Notes: generated by a model not told the origin, from the letters alone. A DNA stretch of 16,284 bases from Spirochaetales bacterium (GCA_027306915.1 DAHUYW010000058.1:1-16284); one strand, 5' to 3'. Counted from the stretch's first letter, positions 9,501-14,996 are shown. Numbers and translations are program-made.

Positions 9501-9607
9501 GGGACGGGCGGAACTTCAACGGCCACGTCGTCGCGCGCGGGATCTACTTCATCCGCGTAGTCGCCCCCGGAATCGACGAGTTCCGCAAGGTGCTGGTGGT
9601 GAAGTAG
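515..9607 (+). CDS. Giant secreted beta-strand-repeat protein with FlgD-type Ig-like C-terminal domain (3030 aa)
   Basis: Likely a surface adhesin or matrix protein. I chose GTG 515 because it is followed at once by a signal peptide: K-R-L-R-K, a hydrophobic stretch around LLCLALFSLSV, and a probable cleavage after GMYA near residue 28. The open frame extends upstream to 377, but that part is Arg-rich and looks non-coding. Residues about 29-350 form a unique N-terminal domain, 350-460 is Ig-like, and 457-590 resembles another beta domain. Three modules start near residues 592, 876 and 1241 with a W-(T/N)-G-G-x-S-T-x-W...N-W signature. Residue 2538 begins an EF-hand-like loop (DSNNDGKID). Residues from about 2755 hold a HRISDLGLGL block followed by a jelly-roll-like region. 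Residues 2940-3030 match a FlgD Ig-like domain (FDLAGDLV, SWDGRNFNG, RGIYFIRV), often used for surface sorting. Composition is rich in Gly, Thr, Ser and Ala with few Cys. The stop is TAG. Ligand and anchoring route are unknown. Confidence 0.9.
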   Translation: MTTGLDVKRLRKPLLCLALFSLSVGMYAQTFAPTRFPHQGPQYVDSNAMTQNWLYSGANTATGDYTGANVVFFSVPDTTTSTLYFAVRNPDVDADATLANSEPDLSVANGPPWVNYTLIGGTGAYSAAAGQHLTYANANSGGTVLDTIAGSSYTGAFRVGTWVYFNGVLPKQGEHIGNRYYFRLTAVTPGYGVQEFKHCYQFDVSLANSGTPTGLSSGYAFSYDITFAQLSAAVSTAETWDFYPFVPYGSGSPMTATTNAFNYAGSNTIVVNAWDDNLGVSQGVAGFPMGSGTATNTYTVSSAQTNATWHLQIATTGNLGGRASGAAELYFSVGGKLLPIYTTPYSGPAPDHFVLSPSSSSGLTGTNLSYRAQLVDAGGNPLSYIATVKVATTGGALINGVSGTQTLTTDTTGGVNFTVSDAPAETVNLGLTSDGTGGTTSLPGVDGSATAAFTTNPNPTVSSANDLTFAQGSTANQPVITISANGGTRLTTNGIKIQIPSSLSANFGTTPPNAVLTAGTGTLGTPTVSGNVVTIPITAALSTHAVVTVGSVTPISYTSTNSASSGFLQLSFDGGATYPVSDNKIVVVQAPLYTWNGSTSTAWNNGSNWTPAIAGGPPTTANVRISAAPLYPIVTTTTGNGGGSTITANNLIVDAGASLTLNGATAITVNGAFSNSGTFTLNGNESVNLTNSTATGTVVYAGTGSYTGLAMGTSYYNLTVSSGTYTLSSNITVNGNVTLSGGTVSAGSQTIGLYGNWTDSGGTFTAGSSTLQLMGTSTSVISGAVAPNGFNAFTCTAAGKSIQFATGTTQTLGVLTITGSPSSNISLAGTSAATWTINVASSSVSYANIAYSTVSPGQTAYYSTNSGNNSGWTFQSFTAWTGGAGSTSWATAGNWSNGVPSTGVNVTINPASYQPVLAAATASLGSLTIASGATLDLSGFGTGLNASGTMTVNGTLKMQGGETLTNVTGITGTGTVQLYGTGSYTVPSFSYYALTVSAGGIFNLANPLIVASNLTVSAGTLAAGANSITVGGNLNFSGITAYSGSGLVTMDPSTTATLRSGGQTLPALTVSSGSVSLGAPLTLSGNLSISSGATLNGSSSTLSVAGTWDNLAGATGFSAGTGTVSLTSTTSQQVLGSTSFNNLSCTVAGQTMQFAAGATQTVTGTFTVTGTPAGTIKLLSTSSGSQWFISAAASSIAYAWVQDSGVTGGANIGTTADSSHNNGNNTTSPPTTPGWVFPSASSISWTGGTSTSWNVGSNWSSGYVPNSGDTVTVNNVGAQPATLTANVTLAGLTVGSGATVDLAGYALAATGSASLGGTVGNSSGSTASFTVSAGGSTTVTNTASISGGGNPVTISLGGTVNGGFGLTLNAGSSTVSIAGTVGGTTPLASLTVSSTNGAANAIDLQAVTTSGAQSYSGALTVAGTLTVNTAGSGVSVSGATTIVAGGGTITLTGSSSGNVVSMGSVNGAQPLSITAGGGSVALGVVGGTVSVSSVSVGGTTAPTIGIQSVTSVGTQSYGGSVTLGASATLTTTNSNVTLSSTVNGTSAGAQGLTVSAGSGLVSIGGAVGGTTALSTVSLTSSAAAANAITMQSVTTSGAQGYTGNVTHGASATLTTTNSNVTFSAGVNGTAAGTQGLTVSAGSGLVGFGGAVGGTTALASLSVTSSAAAANAITIQSVTTAAVGGTQSYTGNVTLAAAATLTTNNSAVTFGGTVDGTAAGADGLTLALGSGTASAGGTIGGTKAIGALVLTSGTLAMGSYGLFVGGNVSRTGGVLTSGAMVTLNGTAAGQTVDFTGATLTSLTADNTYGTAPQVTLASAVTLPAGGVFSDTAGTLNMNGHAIAVGGTASRGATIENTGAAALFSVTGATTLTGNASITTNGANATFGSTVQSPTTAYSLSVTKAGATLTFGGAVGGGGNPLLSLTTDAGGTVALNGGAVTTTTTQGYGGPVTLGAATTISTTNSNVTFSSTVQSPTTAYALGVTKGTGTLTLSGAVGGGGNPLLSLTTDAGGTVALNGGAVTTTTTQGYGGPASLGSAATTLTTTNSNVTFSGTVDGAAAGADGLSVAVGGGLVSFGAAVGGTIPLASLSVTSSAPVANAITIQNVTTSGAAPTQQTYTGAVTLGASAVFTANNGAIKFTSTIDATTAGVEGITCAAGTGTVTIGGAIGGSTPIGNLTINSGSVAFGANNVTLYGNWTNVAGSFSFTSAATVTFETGAGAGTPTVTSSGSSFANITISKGSGTGTALSTTDALSVTGTTGVLLSTANDSLNVESYSFTISKLSFNGANGTFLLSGNQPTQSITSFDTASGSVEYEGGVTANIAISTGPANTFYNLVINSPGGSYTLTSSITVENNLWILAGALAAGSSSITLGHDWNKAGGPYGSFAPGTGTVTLDGAVNSGLSPAYTYTISGSNSFYRLVCDYTLVSQNAGATIDIEAGTTQTILAGGGYLDVQGRVDSPVGNYAGNWITVQSTSPPTQWDFNLTNGAALNLLKYVTIRDSRATPNNVPVPANVNAGAAYNDTSWLTTIPVVASWTVDSNNDGKIDGIVVQVAAAVNDDFSGFHVSVSGYTVAGFSTNVAGYTGGPQANDQYFTILLNPGPNLDTNATPTWTITSNSTLLDYATGNQYVGPSNVVYTPSDIAPPIVAYSLAIAGMNQLFVAFSEPVVESGGAAVAPADFTFSNGATVTNLTPVLTAGGGTQQVLLTLSQSVTATDELAPTTFTVSALRDLAAPSGTAPPTGLTNGPNSIPATLRTHRISDLGLGLPGQGIVEPIWAKDQSQVDPLRGGAGIIHTFDGSGWLQAQTITMQSYVTDSYATAGSLVVSVRFDSGVSSSLKSGNLWLPPFNTTQYNGIVPYADPAAQTVSSALDTPNQHIRDSVVPSTSSLIKSGNTIQFFFEIAGPDPLLCASLPNPGASNWYQLVQPWAFKLQNIATQRGEVTILHNVINPNYGEHTNLVYTVTQGGMVTINVFDLAGDLVNTLYSGQEGPGQYSTSWDGRNFNGHVVARGIYFIRVVAPGIDEFRKVLVVK
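2287..3141 (+). repeat. Large beta-strand module 1 within the giant gene
   Basis: This coding repeat opens with YTWNGSTSTAWNNGSNWTP and closes with a block containing GKSIQFATGTTQTLGVLTI, then TWTINVASSSVSYANIAYS and N-N-S-G-W. The same opening and closing blocks recur in modules 2 and 3. The interior is short hydrophobic and Gly/Thr/Ser strands typical of a beta-solenoid. Boundaries are approximate. Confidence 0.65.
3142..4236 (+). repeat. Large beta-strand module 2 within the giant gene
   Basis: It opens with AWTGGAGSTSWATAGNWSNG and closes with GQTMQFAAGATQTVTGTFTV, a Q-W-F-I strand, an A-Y-A-W-V-Q-D-S-G segment and P-G-W-V-F. The order of elements is the same as in module 1 but the interior is somewhat longer. 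Divergence at both DNA and protein level shows the duplication is old. Confidence 0.65.
5042..5800 (+). repeat. Tandem coding repeats of about 84 residues (three units)
   Basis: Three adjacent units begin near 5042, 5294 and 5546. Each runs from a G-(A/T)-Q-(S/G)-Y-(G/T)-G segment through TLTTTNSNVTFS-like strands, a V-(N/D)-G-T-x-A-G-x-x-G-L-T segment, and a GGAVGGTTAL-like strand to A-N-A-I-T-(M/I)-Q-S-V. The third unit is more diverged (GGTIGGTKAIG). The pattern resembles repeats in large bacterial haemagglutinin-like exoproteins. Confidence 0.75.
6173..6667 (+). repeat. Near-identical tandem pair of 82-83 residue coding units
   Basis: Unit 1 (6173-6418) and unit 2 (6419-6667) both begin S-T-V-Q-S-P-T-T-A-Y and share the stretch NPLLSLTTDAGGTVALNGG followed by A-V-T-T-T-T-T-Q-G-Y-G-G-P. 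The DNA is also nearly identical over this part, unlike the older repeats around it. This points to a recent duplication or to gene conversion, and the spot is prone to slippage and misassembly. Confidence 0.85.
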
Positions 9608-9680
9608 TCGCCGAACCGAGTGCGCACCGTGGCGGCGCCCGGGCGGTTCATTCAGGCGGGCGCGACTCATCTGGCTCACT

Positions 9681-9702
9681 CCCGTTGCGGCGTCACGGGT
9701 TT
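9681..9702 (+). terminator. Weak hairpin followed by a short T run
   Basis: CCCGT at 9681 can pair with ACGGG ending at 9699, leaving a GC-rich loop, and three Ts follow. The stem is only five perfect pairs and the T tract is short. It is therefore at best a weak intrinsic terminator for the giant gene. It sits about 75 bases past that gene's stop. Confidence 0.2.
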
Positions 9703-9729
9703 CCCTACAACACCGTCTCGGTATATAAG
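9700..9729 (+). promoter_or_regulatory. Possible promoter of the YbjQ-domain operon
   Basis: An AT-rich TATATAAG at 9722-9729 stands out in very GC-rich surroundings, about 50 bases before the ATG at 9779. It fits a -10 element. A matching -35 is poor (TTTCCC at 9700-9705, about 16-18 bases upstream). This is the only promoter-like site between the giant gene and the next operon. Confidence 0.35.
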
Positions 9730-9778
9730 GACCACTCTGGCGCGGGCCGCTTTCGGCTTGCGGACGGGGAATCGCACA

Positions 9779-10177
9779 ATGAGCAGCGAAAACGAGAACG
9801 ACCTTCAAGCGGACGTCCTTGCCGCGACCCTGCAGGGCGGACTCCAAGAATCTCAAGACCTCCTCGAGTACCTTGCGCGAAAGTTCGAGGGTCCTTTGTC
9901 GCATCTGATGACGGTGCGCCGAAAGGGCGGGCTGCTTTCGAAGAACCGCGTCGTGGAAGAGGTCACCCTCCGCTTCGTCGAGCGTCACGTTCAGATCAGC
10001 CGTGACTCGCGCGGGTTTGTGGCGACGAAGATCCTGAAGGAAGTGCGCGGAGTGGTTCTCAAGACCACTCCGGTCGAGATCGATGGCTGGGTACGCGAGC
10101 TCGCGATCGAGCTCGCCCGACAGGCGGAGCGCTCGGCGGCGCTGCGCACCGCCCTGTCGCGGTTCATTCTGGAATAG
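9779..10177 (+). CDS. Conserved-looking helical protein of unknown function (132 aa), first gene of the YbjQ operon
   Basis: I do not recognise this family. I chose ATG 9779 rather than upstream in-frame starts (open to 9620) because GGGGA lies eight bases before it and the upstream part has no protein-like character. The product is charged and soluble, with no signal peptide or membrane segment. Residues 5-40 look helical (an amphipathic Leu/Gln/Glu pattern). Residues 45-100 contain RRKGGLLSKNRVVEE and a mixed helix or strand region (FVERHVQISRDSRGFVATK, then EVRGVVLKTTP). Residues 100-130 form a helix rich in Arg and Ala. The gene is 16 bases upstream of the first tandem-YbjQ gene, so the two are very likely co-transcribed. 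It may be a partner or regulator of those proteins; that is inference from position only. Confidence 0.75.
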   Translation: MSSENENDLQADVLAATLQGGLQESQDLLEYLARKFEGPLSHLMTVRRKGGLLSKNRVVEEVTLRFVERHVQISRDSRGFVATKILKEVRGVVLKTTPVEIDGWVRELAIELARQAERSAALRTALSRFILE

Positions 10178-10183
10178 CGCATC

Positions 10184-10190
10184 GGAGGAG
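10184..10190 (+). promoter_or_regulatory. Ribosome binding site for the first YbjQ-domain gene
   Basis: A strong GGAGGAG lies immediately after the TAG of the upstream gene and three bases before GTG 10194. It decides the GTG start against upstream in-frame codons, which reach back to 10083 inside the previous gene. Confidence 0.75.
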
Positions 10191-10193
10191 CCC

Positions 10194-11150
10194 GTGGCCC
10201 TGTGGAAACGAGAGTCGCCTGAAGAGAAGGCGGAGCGTCAGAAGAGCGCGCAGGAGCAGGCCGAGAGCCTCCAGGCGCTCGAGGCGGGCCGGATACCGGT
10301 CCAGGCTGAGCGGCGGCTGCGCCGCCAGGCCGACGAGCGAGGATTCTTCTCGAGCGATCTGTCGACGAACGAGCACCTCCTTGCGCGGCAGGCCGGCTTC
10401 GAGCCCGTCGGCCAGGTGATGGGAAGCTCCTTCTTCCGGATTGCCTACCGCGGCTACTACGCAGGCCCCTCTCAGCCCACCGGCGAGCTCGTTCCCCTCT
10501 CCCGTGCCCACCTTGCAAACCGCGCCCTCGCGGTTTCCCGGCTCAAGCAGGAGGCGGCCCTCCTCGGGGCCCACGGGGTGATAGGGGTTCGCATGGAGGG
10601 GAGGGTCAAGGACTGGAGCGATAACCTCATTGAGCTCACCGCCATCGGGACCGCCGTCCGGTTCACCGGCACGGCTCCCTCCGACGGCGAGGAACCCTTC
10701 ACGAGCGCGCTCTCCGGCCAGGAGTTCTGGAAGCTCCGTGAGGGCGGATTCCTCCCCAAGGAGATCGCGTTCGGGGTCTGCTCCTACTACATCCACGGCG
10801 ACTATCAGGCCACGGTGGCGATGAACAACCTCTGGGGTGCGGGAATGGCGAACCAGGAGCTCGGAACCTACACCTACGGCTTTCAGGAGGCGCGCGACCT
10901 CGCAATGACGCGCTTTGCGAACGAGGTCAGGCGCGCGGGAGCCGAGGGAGCCGTCGGGGTCGCCGTCGATTGGGATTTCGAAGAGATCGAGTACGAGCTG
11001 AACGAGGTCGAATACACCGATCTTCTCGTCCATTTCGTGGCCGTTGGGACGGCGATTGTCGAGCGGAAGGACGCCGCCTCCGGTCCATCAACCATGACCT
11101 TCTATGACTTGAGGGATCGCCCCTCATCTAAACCTACCCCGAAGGAGTAA
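10194..11150 (+). CDS. Tandem YbjQ/UPF0145-type domain protein (318 aa)
   Basis: The protein starts with a charged helix (residues 5-48, many Glu/Arg/Gln) and then carries two YbjQ-like domains. Domain A spans about 50-158: FFSSDLSTNE, AGFEPVGQVMGSS, a helix with ALAVSRLKQEAALLGAHGVIGVR, ending ELTAIGTAV. Domain B spans about 168-290: FTSALSGQEFWKL, VCSYYIH, a helix with ARDLAMTRFANEVRRAGAEGAVGV, ending HFVAVGTAIV. Domain B carries long insertions (around 205-228 and an acidic EEIEYELNEVEYT loop). YbjQ proteins are small, form ring-like oligomers, and are often labelled heavy-metal-binding; their function is not settled. No signal peptide is visible, so the protein is probably cytoplasmic. 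The gene is followed four bases downstream by a paralogue. Family assignment is fairly sure; the role is unknown. Confidence 0.85.
   Translation: MALWKRESPEEKAERQKSAQEQAESLQALEAGRIPVQAERRLRRQADERGFFSSDLSTNEHLLARQAGFEPVGQVMGSSFFRIAYRGYYAGPSQPTGELVPLSRAHLANRALAVSRLKQEAALLGAHGVIGVRMEGRVKDWSDNLIELTAIGTAVRFTGTAPSDGEEPFTSALSGQEFWKLREGGFLPKEIAFGVCSYYIHGDYQATVAMNNLWGAGMANQELGTYTYGFQEARDLAMTRFANEVRRAGAEGAVGVAVDWDFEEIEYELNEVEYTDLLVHFVAVGTAIVERKDAASGPSTMTFYDLRDRPSSKPTPKE
11142..11147 (+). promoter_or_regulatory. Ribosome binding site for the second YbjQ-domain gene
   Basis: AAGGAG sits inside the last codons of the preceding gene, directly before its TAA, and six bases from ATG 11154. This arrangement supports translational coupling of the two paralogues. 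Confidence 0.75.
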
Positions 11151-11153
11151 TCC

Positions 11154-11960
11154 ATGCCCTCCGATCTTTCTCCGCGTGCGCTTGAGCGTCTCAACTCGAT
11201 GAAAGGTGAGAAGGGGAAGACGCCCTTCTTTACGAGTGACCTCTCGGTCAACGAGTTTCTTCTGGTGAAGGAGGCGGGCTTTGAGCCCGTCGGCATGGTG
11301 CTCGGGAGCTCCATCTACCACATCGGGTACCAGCAGCGCAGCTGGAACCAGAACCAGGAGATGACGGTCCTCACCCAGGCGATGTATCACGCGCGGGAGC
11401 TCGCCATGACCCGGATGGAGGAGGAGGCGGACGCCCTGGGCGCCGAGGGGATCATCGGCGTGCGCTTGACGATCAAGCTCCTCGAATGGGGGGAAAGCCT
11501 CGCCGAGTTCGTCGCCATCGGAACCGCAGTCGTTCCGAGGGAGCGCACAACGAGCTACAAGACGGTCACGGGTAAGCCCTTCACGAGCGACCTTTCCGGC
11601 CAGGACTTCTGGACCCTTCTTCGCTCGGGCTACCGTCCCGTCGGACTCGTCATGGGCAACTGCGTCTACCACGTCGCTCATCAGAGCCTCGGACAGACGA
11701 TTCGCACCGCGGGCCAGAACGTCGAAATGGTGAACTTCACCCAGGCCCTCTACGACTCACGGGAGCTCGCGATGGAGCGAATGCAGGAGGAAGCCGTCCA
11801 GCTGAAAGCAGACGGCATTGTCGGGGCTCAGATCGAGGAGGGGAGCTTCGGCTGGAGCAGCCACATCATCGAGTTCAACGCGATCGGGACCGCCGTCGTC
11901 TCGATGCGCCCCGACCACGTCATTCCCCCTCCGCAGCTCATGCTGACCGTCAACGACTAG
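11154..11960 (+). CDS. Tandem YbjQ/UPF0145-type domain protein, paralogue (268 aa)
   Basis: This is a more compact paralogue of the gene before it. Domain A (about 24-128) has FFTSDLSVNEFLLVKEAGFE, PVGMVLGSSIYHIGY, a helix with ARELAMTRMEEEADALGAEG, and EFVAIGTAVV. Domain B (about 142-250) has FTSDLSGQDFWTLL, YRPVGLVMGNCVYHVAHQ, SRELAMERMQEEAVQLKADG, and EFNAIGTAVV. In both genes the first domain reads S-x-N-E and the second reads S-G-Q-(E/D)-F-W at the same place. The A-B architecture therefore predates the gene duplication. Position 48-60 and its equivalent carry the G-S-S or G-N-C turn plus conserved His/Tyr. There is no signal peptide or membrane segment. It is probably the last gene of the operon; the stop is TAG and only debris follows. 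Function is not established for this family. Confidence 0.88.
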   Translation: MPSDLSPRALERLNSMKGEKGKTPFFTSDLSVNEFLLVKEAGFEPVGMVLGSSIYHIGYQQRSWNQNQEMTVLTQAMYHARELAMTRMEEEADALGAEGIIGVRLTIKLLEWGESLAEFVAIGTAVVPRERTTSYKTVTGKPFTSDLSGQDFWTLLRSGYRPVGLVMGNCVYHVAHQSLGQTIRTAGQNVEMVNFTQALYDSRELAMERMQEEAVQLKADGIVGAQIEEGSFGWSSHIIEFNAIGTAVVSMRPDHVIPPPQLMLTVND

Positions 11961-11994
11961 CGGCCAACTTCTGCGGATCCGTACGGAGCCACAC

Positions 11995-12200
11995 GTGAAA
12001 TCGACCGTTGCGCAAACCAGGGAGCGCTTCGACCGCGACGACCGGGCGCTTGCAGACCGCGCAAGCCGACGTCCGGGAGCTCGCGCTCGGCGAGAGCGCC
12101 TACGACATCATCGTCGCGGCTGCGGTCTTCCATCACCTTCGCGAGGACGAGGAATGGTCGAGCGTCTTTCGCAGGTGCTACGCCGCCCTCCGGCCCCGGA
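11995..12200 (+). pseudogene. SAM-dependent methyltransferase remnant with internal deletion
   Basis: GTG 11995, preceded by an ACGGAG ribosome-binding-like site, opens a frame reading KSTVAQTRERFDRD. This is the usual N-terminus of a family of class I methyltransferases that continues V-E-R-F-S-N-L. From about 12040 that frame loses similarity. A second frame (codons from 12044) reads QADVRELALGESAYDIIVAA followed by AVFHHLREDEEWSSVFRRCY and ALRP. This is the post-motif I to motif IV part of the same fold. The SAM-binding glycine-rich motif I between these pieces is gone, roughly 80-90 residues by family norm, and the reading frame changes at the joint. After ALRP (about 12196) the expected G-G and C-terminal strands are absent. 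It is therefore a non-functional remnant. Confidence 0.7.
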
Positions 12201-12242
12201 GCGGCGTGAGCCGTGGCCGGAGGGAGGAGCCGGCGGTGTGCC

Positions 12243-13045
12243 TCAGACCTGAGGGCAATCCTTGCCCGATTCGAATGAGCGGACGATGTGCAGCTCCATG
12301 TCTCCGTAACGCGCCGCCTTCTGCCCGCCGTCGCCGCGGATCAGGTGTCCCGCCTCCTCGAGCTCCCTCGCAAGAGACAGCCAAGACGCTCGATCCCGCT
12401 CCCTTCCGGCGCCGAAGGTCGGCAGGAGGTTATGCCCGCGCTCGAGCACCTTGTCGGTCGCGATGCCGGTAGCTATGTCGGTGAGATCCTCGGTCGCGAG
12501 CTCGCCCGTGCAGACGTCGCACATCCCGCAGCTTCCGGCGTGCTCCTCGTCGAAGTGCTGAAGCAACAGGCTGCGCCGGCACCGGCTCGATTCCACGTGG
12601 GCGATCGTCTGCCGCAGGCGCTCCTCGGCGCGCTCCGAGCTCTCGGGCGGTAAGCTCTGTATCCTTGCGGGTCGCCCGATAGACGATGCCGGGCGCGCCG
12701 TCACGGTCCCGAACGAACTCGGCGATCTGGCTCTGAACGTCGCCCTTTTCAACGACGCGGTAGAAGATCTCCGGCCGATTGAAACTCGCTCGAACGACCA
12801 ATGGCCTCTTCAGCCCGAGTCCGGTCGGAACTCGTGTCCCCACTCGGAAATGCAGTGCGCCTCGTCCACGGCGATCAAGGGGAGACCGAGGTGCCCGAGC
12901 GCGGCCCTAAACGCCGTGCTCGCAATTCGTTCCGGGGAGACATACAGGAGGCGCATCCTTCCTTCTGCGACTGCACGCCACCTCTCACGCGATTCTTCGA
13001 GCGTGAGCGAGCTATGGAAACCGTTTGCCAAGCCTTTCTCCATCA
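12243..13045 (-). pseudogene. recQ: RecQ-type DNA helicase remnant with several internal deletions
   Basis: Read on the minus strand, collinear pieces of RecQ are present. Piece 1 (about 13045-12820) runs GLANGFHSSLTLEESRERWR, LLYVSPERI, and the DEAH box in AVDEAHCISEWGHEFRPD. Piece 2 (about 12819-12655, another frame) runs LGLKRPLVVRASFNRPEIFY to GIVYRATRKDTE. Piece 3 (about 12652-12243, a third frame) runs EERLRQTIAHVESSRCRRSL, the zinc-site CGMCDVC, then KVLERGHNLLPTFGAGRERD of the RQC winged helix. Missing are the N-terminus with Walker A, the segment between FRPD and LGL (motif III), the block from motif IV to motif VI, and most of the sequence between the zinc site and the RQC end. Intact RecQ unwinds DNA during recombination and repair; this copy cannot. 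The residues that remain are well preserved, so loss looks recent. Confidence 0.85.
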
Positions 13046-14996
13046 CCTACAATTGATCGAAGACACGCTGAACGGAGCCGCACGGGTGCAGCAGCACGCG
13101 AAAGAGAACCCCATCCTCAACAATCCCTATTCCGAGCCTGCGTTCTACTACTCGACCAATGACGCGGGTGAGCTCGACTACCAGAGCGTAGTCGAGGGTA
13201 GGCGCCCTTTCGTGCCCGACATCCCACCGGTGCCGGTCAAGCAGGGGCCGCAGAAGAGCCTCATCGGCCTCGAGGCGAGCGCCCAGGCCTTTCAGAGCCA
13301 CCTCATCAATCGCCTGCGCGTCGAGGTCGGAAGCTGGCGTCGCGCGGGCTACCCGGACACGACCCGCACCACCCGGGAGCTTCTGACCTTCTGGTTTGAA
13401 AACGCGGAGCGCATCGATCAGCACAAGCTCTTTTTCGCCCAGCGCGAGGCGGTCGAGACTGCGGTCTGGCTCAACGAGGTGGCGGAGCGCTCGAACTCCG
13501 GGACCACGCTCCTGCGCCTGCTGGCGGAAACCGGGGCCTCCGTCTCCGAAGAGCCGGTCCTCCGGCTTCCGCGCATCGCCTTCAAGATGGCCACGGGAAC
13601 CGGCAAGACCGTCGTCATGGCGATGCTCATCCTCTACCACTTCGCAAACCGCCGCGAGGCTCGAGGCGACACTCGCTTTGCCGACAACTTCCTCGTCGTT
13701 ACCCCCGGCATCACCATCAAGGAGCGGCTCAACGTCCTCTTCGTAGACATCCAGGGTCAACCGAGCTTCAAGCGCGACTACTACCATATTCGGCGCCTGG
13801 TGCCTCCATCCCTCGAGCAATCCATGGGCGAGCTCAACACTCGAATCGTCGTCACCAACTTTCACGCCTTCGAGCCCAAGGTTCTCTCCGGCAACAAGCG
13901 CAGCCCCTTCGACGGGAAGCTCGACGAAAGCGGAAAGAAGCGGATCGAGACCGAGAGCCCTGCCCTCCTCATCCGCAGGCTTCTTCCCTTCAAACAGGGA
14001 ACCCGCCTCCTGGTCATGAACGACGAGGCTCACCACTGCTACCTGCCGAAGGCGGGGGCGAGGGGCGACACCGAGGAAAAGGAGGAGAACGAGCGGGCTG
14101 CGGTCTGGTACACCGGCCTCCTCGAGACGGCAAAGCGCTTCAGGGTTTCCACGGTGTACGACCTTTCCGCCACCCCCTACTTCCTCTCAGGCTCGGGCTA
14201 CGACGCCTACTCGCTCTTTCCCTGGGTCGTGACCGATTTCGGGCTCATCGAGGCCATCGAGTCGGGGCTGGTCAAGATTCCCTATCTGCCCGAGTCCGAT
14301 CCCACGCAGAACCTCGACATGCCCGTCCTTCGCAACCTCTACGAGCACGTGCGCGACCAGCTCCCGAAGCGCAATAAGAACGCCCTGGAGGTCAACCGTG
14401 CTCCGGAAATCCCGCCGCTTCTGAAAAGCGCCCTCGACCAACTCTATTCGCACTACGCGGAGGAGCTTTCCCGCAGCCGGACGGCTCAGCGCCTGCAGAA
14501 GGAGCTCTTCGCCCCCGACCCCGTCTTCATTGTCGTGTGCAACAACACGAGTGTCTCCTCGGAGGTCTTCCGCTACATCGCAGGCTACGAGATCGAGCCC
14601 GAAGACGGCGGTGCGGAGGTCGTGAACGGTGCCTTCGAGCTCTTCGACAACTTCGACGCGGCTTCAAAAAAGCCCAAGGCGAAGCCGCCAAGCATCCTCA
14701 TCGATTCGACCGCGATCGAGGAGTCCGACCAGATCGACGAGCAGTTCAAGCGCATGTTCGCGCCCGAGATCGAGCGCTTCAAGCGCGACTACTGCGATAT
14801 CCACAAGGTGTCGGCAGAGAGCATCACCGACGGGCGCATTCTGCGCGAAGTCGTGAACAGCGTCGGAAAGCCGGGCGAGCTGGGAAGCCATGTGCGCTGC
14901 GTCGTGTCGGTCTCCATGCTCACCGAGGGGTGGGATGCAAACACGGTCACCCACGTCATGGGCATCCGCGCGTTCGGAATGGAAATAGTAAGTTGA
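13014..14996 (+). pseudogene. BPTD_3080-like type III restriction endonuclease / SF2 helicase, C-terminally truncated by IS21
   Basis: The product resembles the large restriction (Res) subunit family with SF2 helicase motors. Numbering from ATG 13014, residues 31-41 read ENPILNNPYSEP and 60-64 VEGRRP, family N-terminal hallmarks. Walker A is MATGTGKT (192-199), motif Ia is near FLVVTPGITIKERL, the DEAH box is NDEAHH (337-340), and motif III is LSATPYF (SAT 385-387). Motif V is SMLTEGWDANTVTHVMGIRA (about 634-653). Homology stops at AFG (14979), then four foreign residues and TGA. Motif VI (Q-x-x-G-R-x-x-R-R) and the C-terminal part are missing, because the IS21 end starts there. Start choice is uncertain: ATG 13014 lies inside the recQ remnant on the other strand, and TTG 13053 is an alternative. 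The missing motif VI predicts loss of ATPase function. The partner methyltransferase gene is not in the window. Confidence 0.85.

Noticed and set aside
10164..11033. Minus-strand 289-codon frame opposite the first YbjQ gene
   Set aside because: It is a shadow frame: the plus strand has a clear ribosome binding site and two recognisable domains, while the minus frame mirrors them.
12288..12653. Plus-strand 121-codon open frame
   Set aside because: It is the antisense shadow of the RecQ zinc-binding and RQC remnant, which is clearly recognisable on the minus strand.
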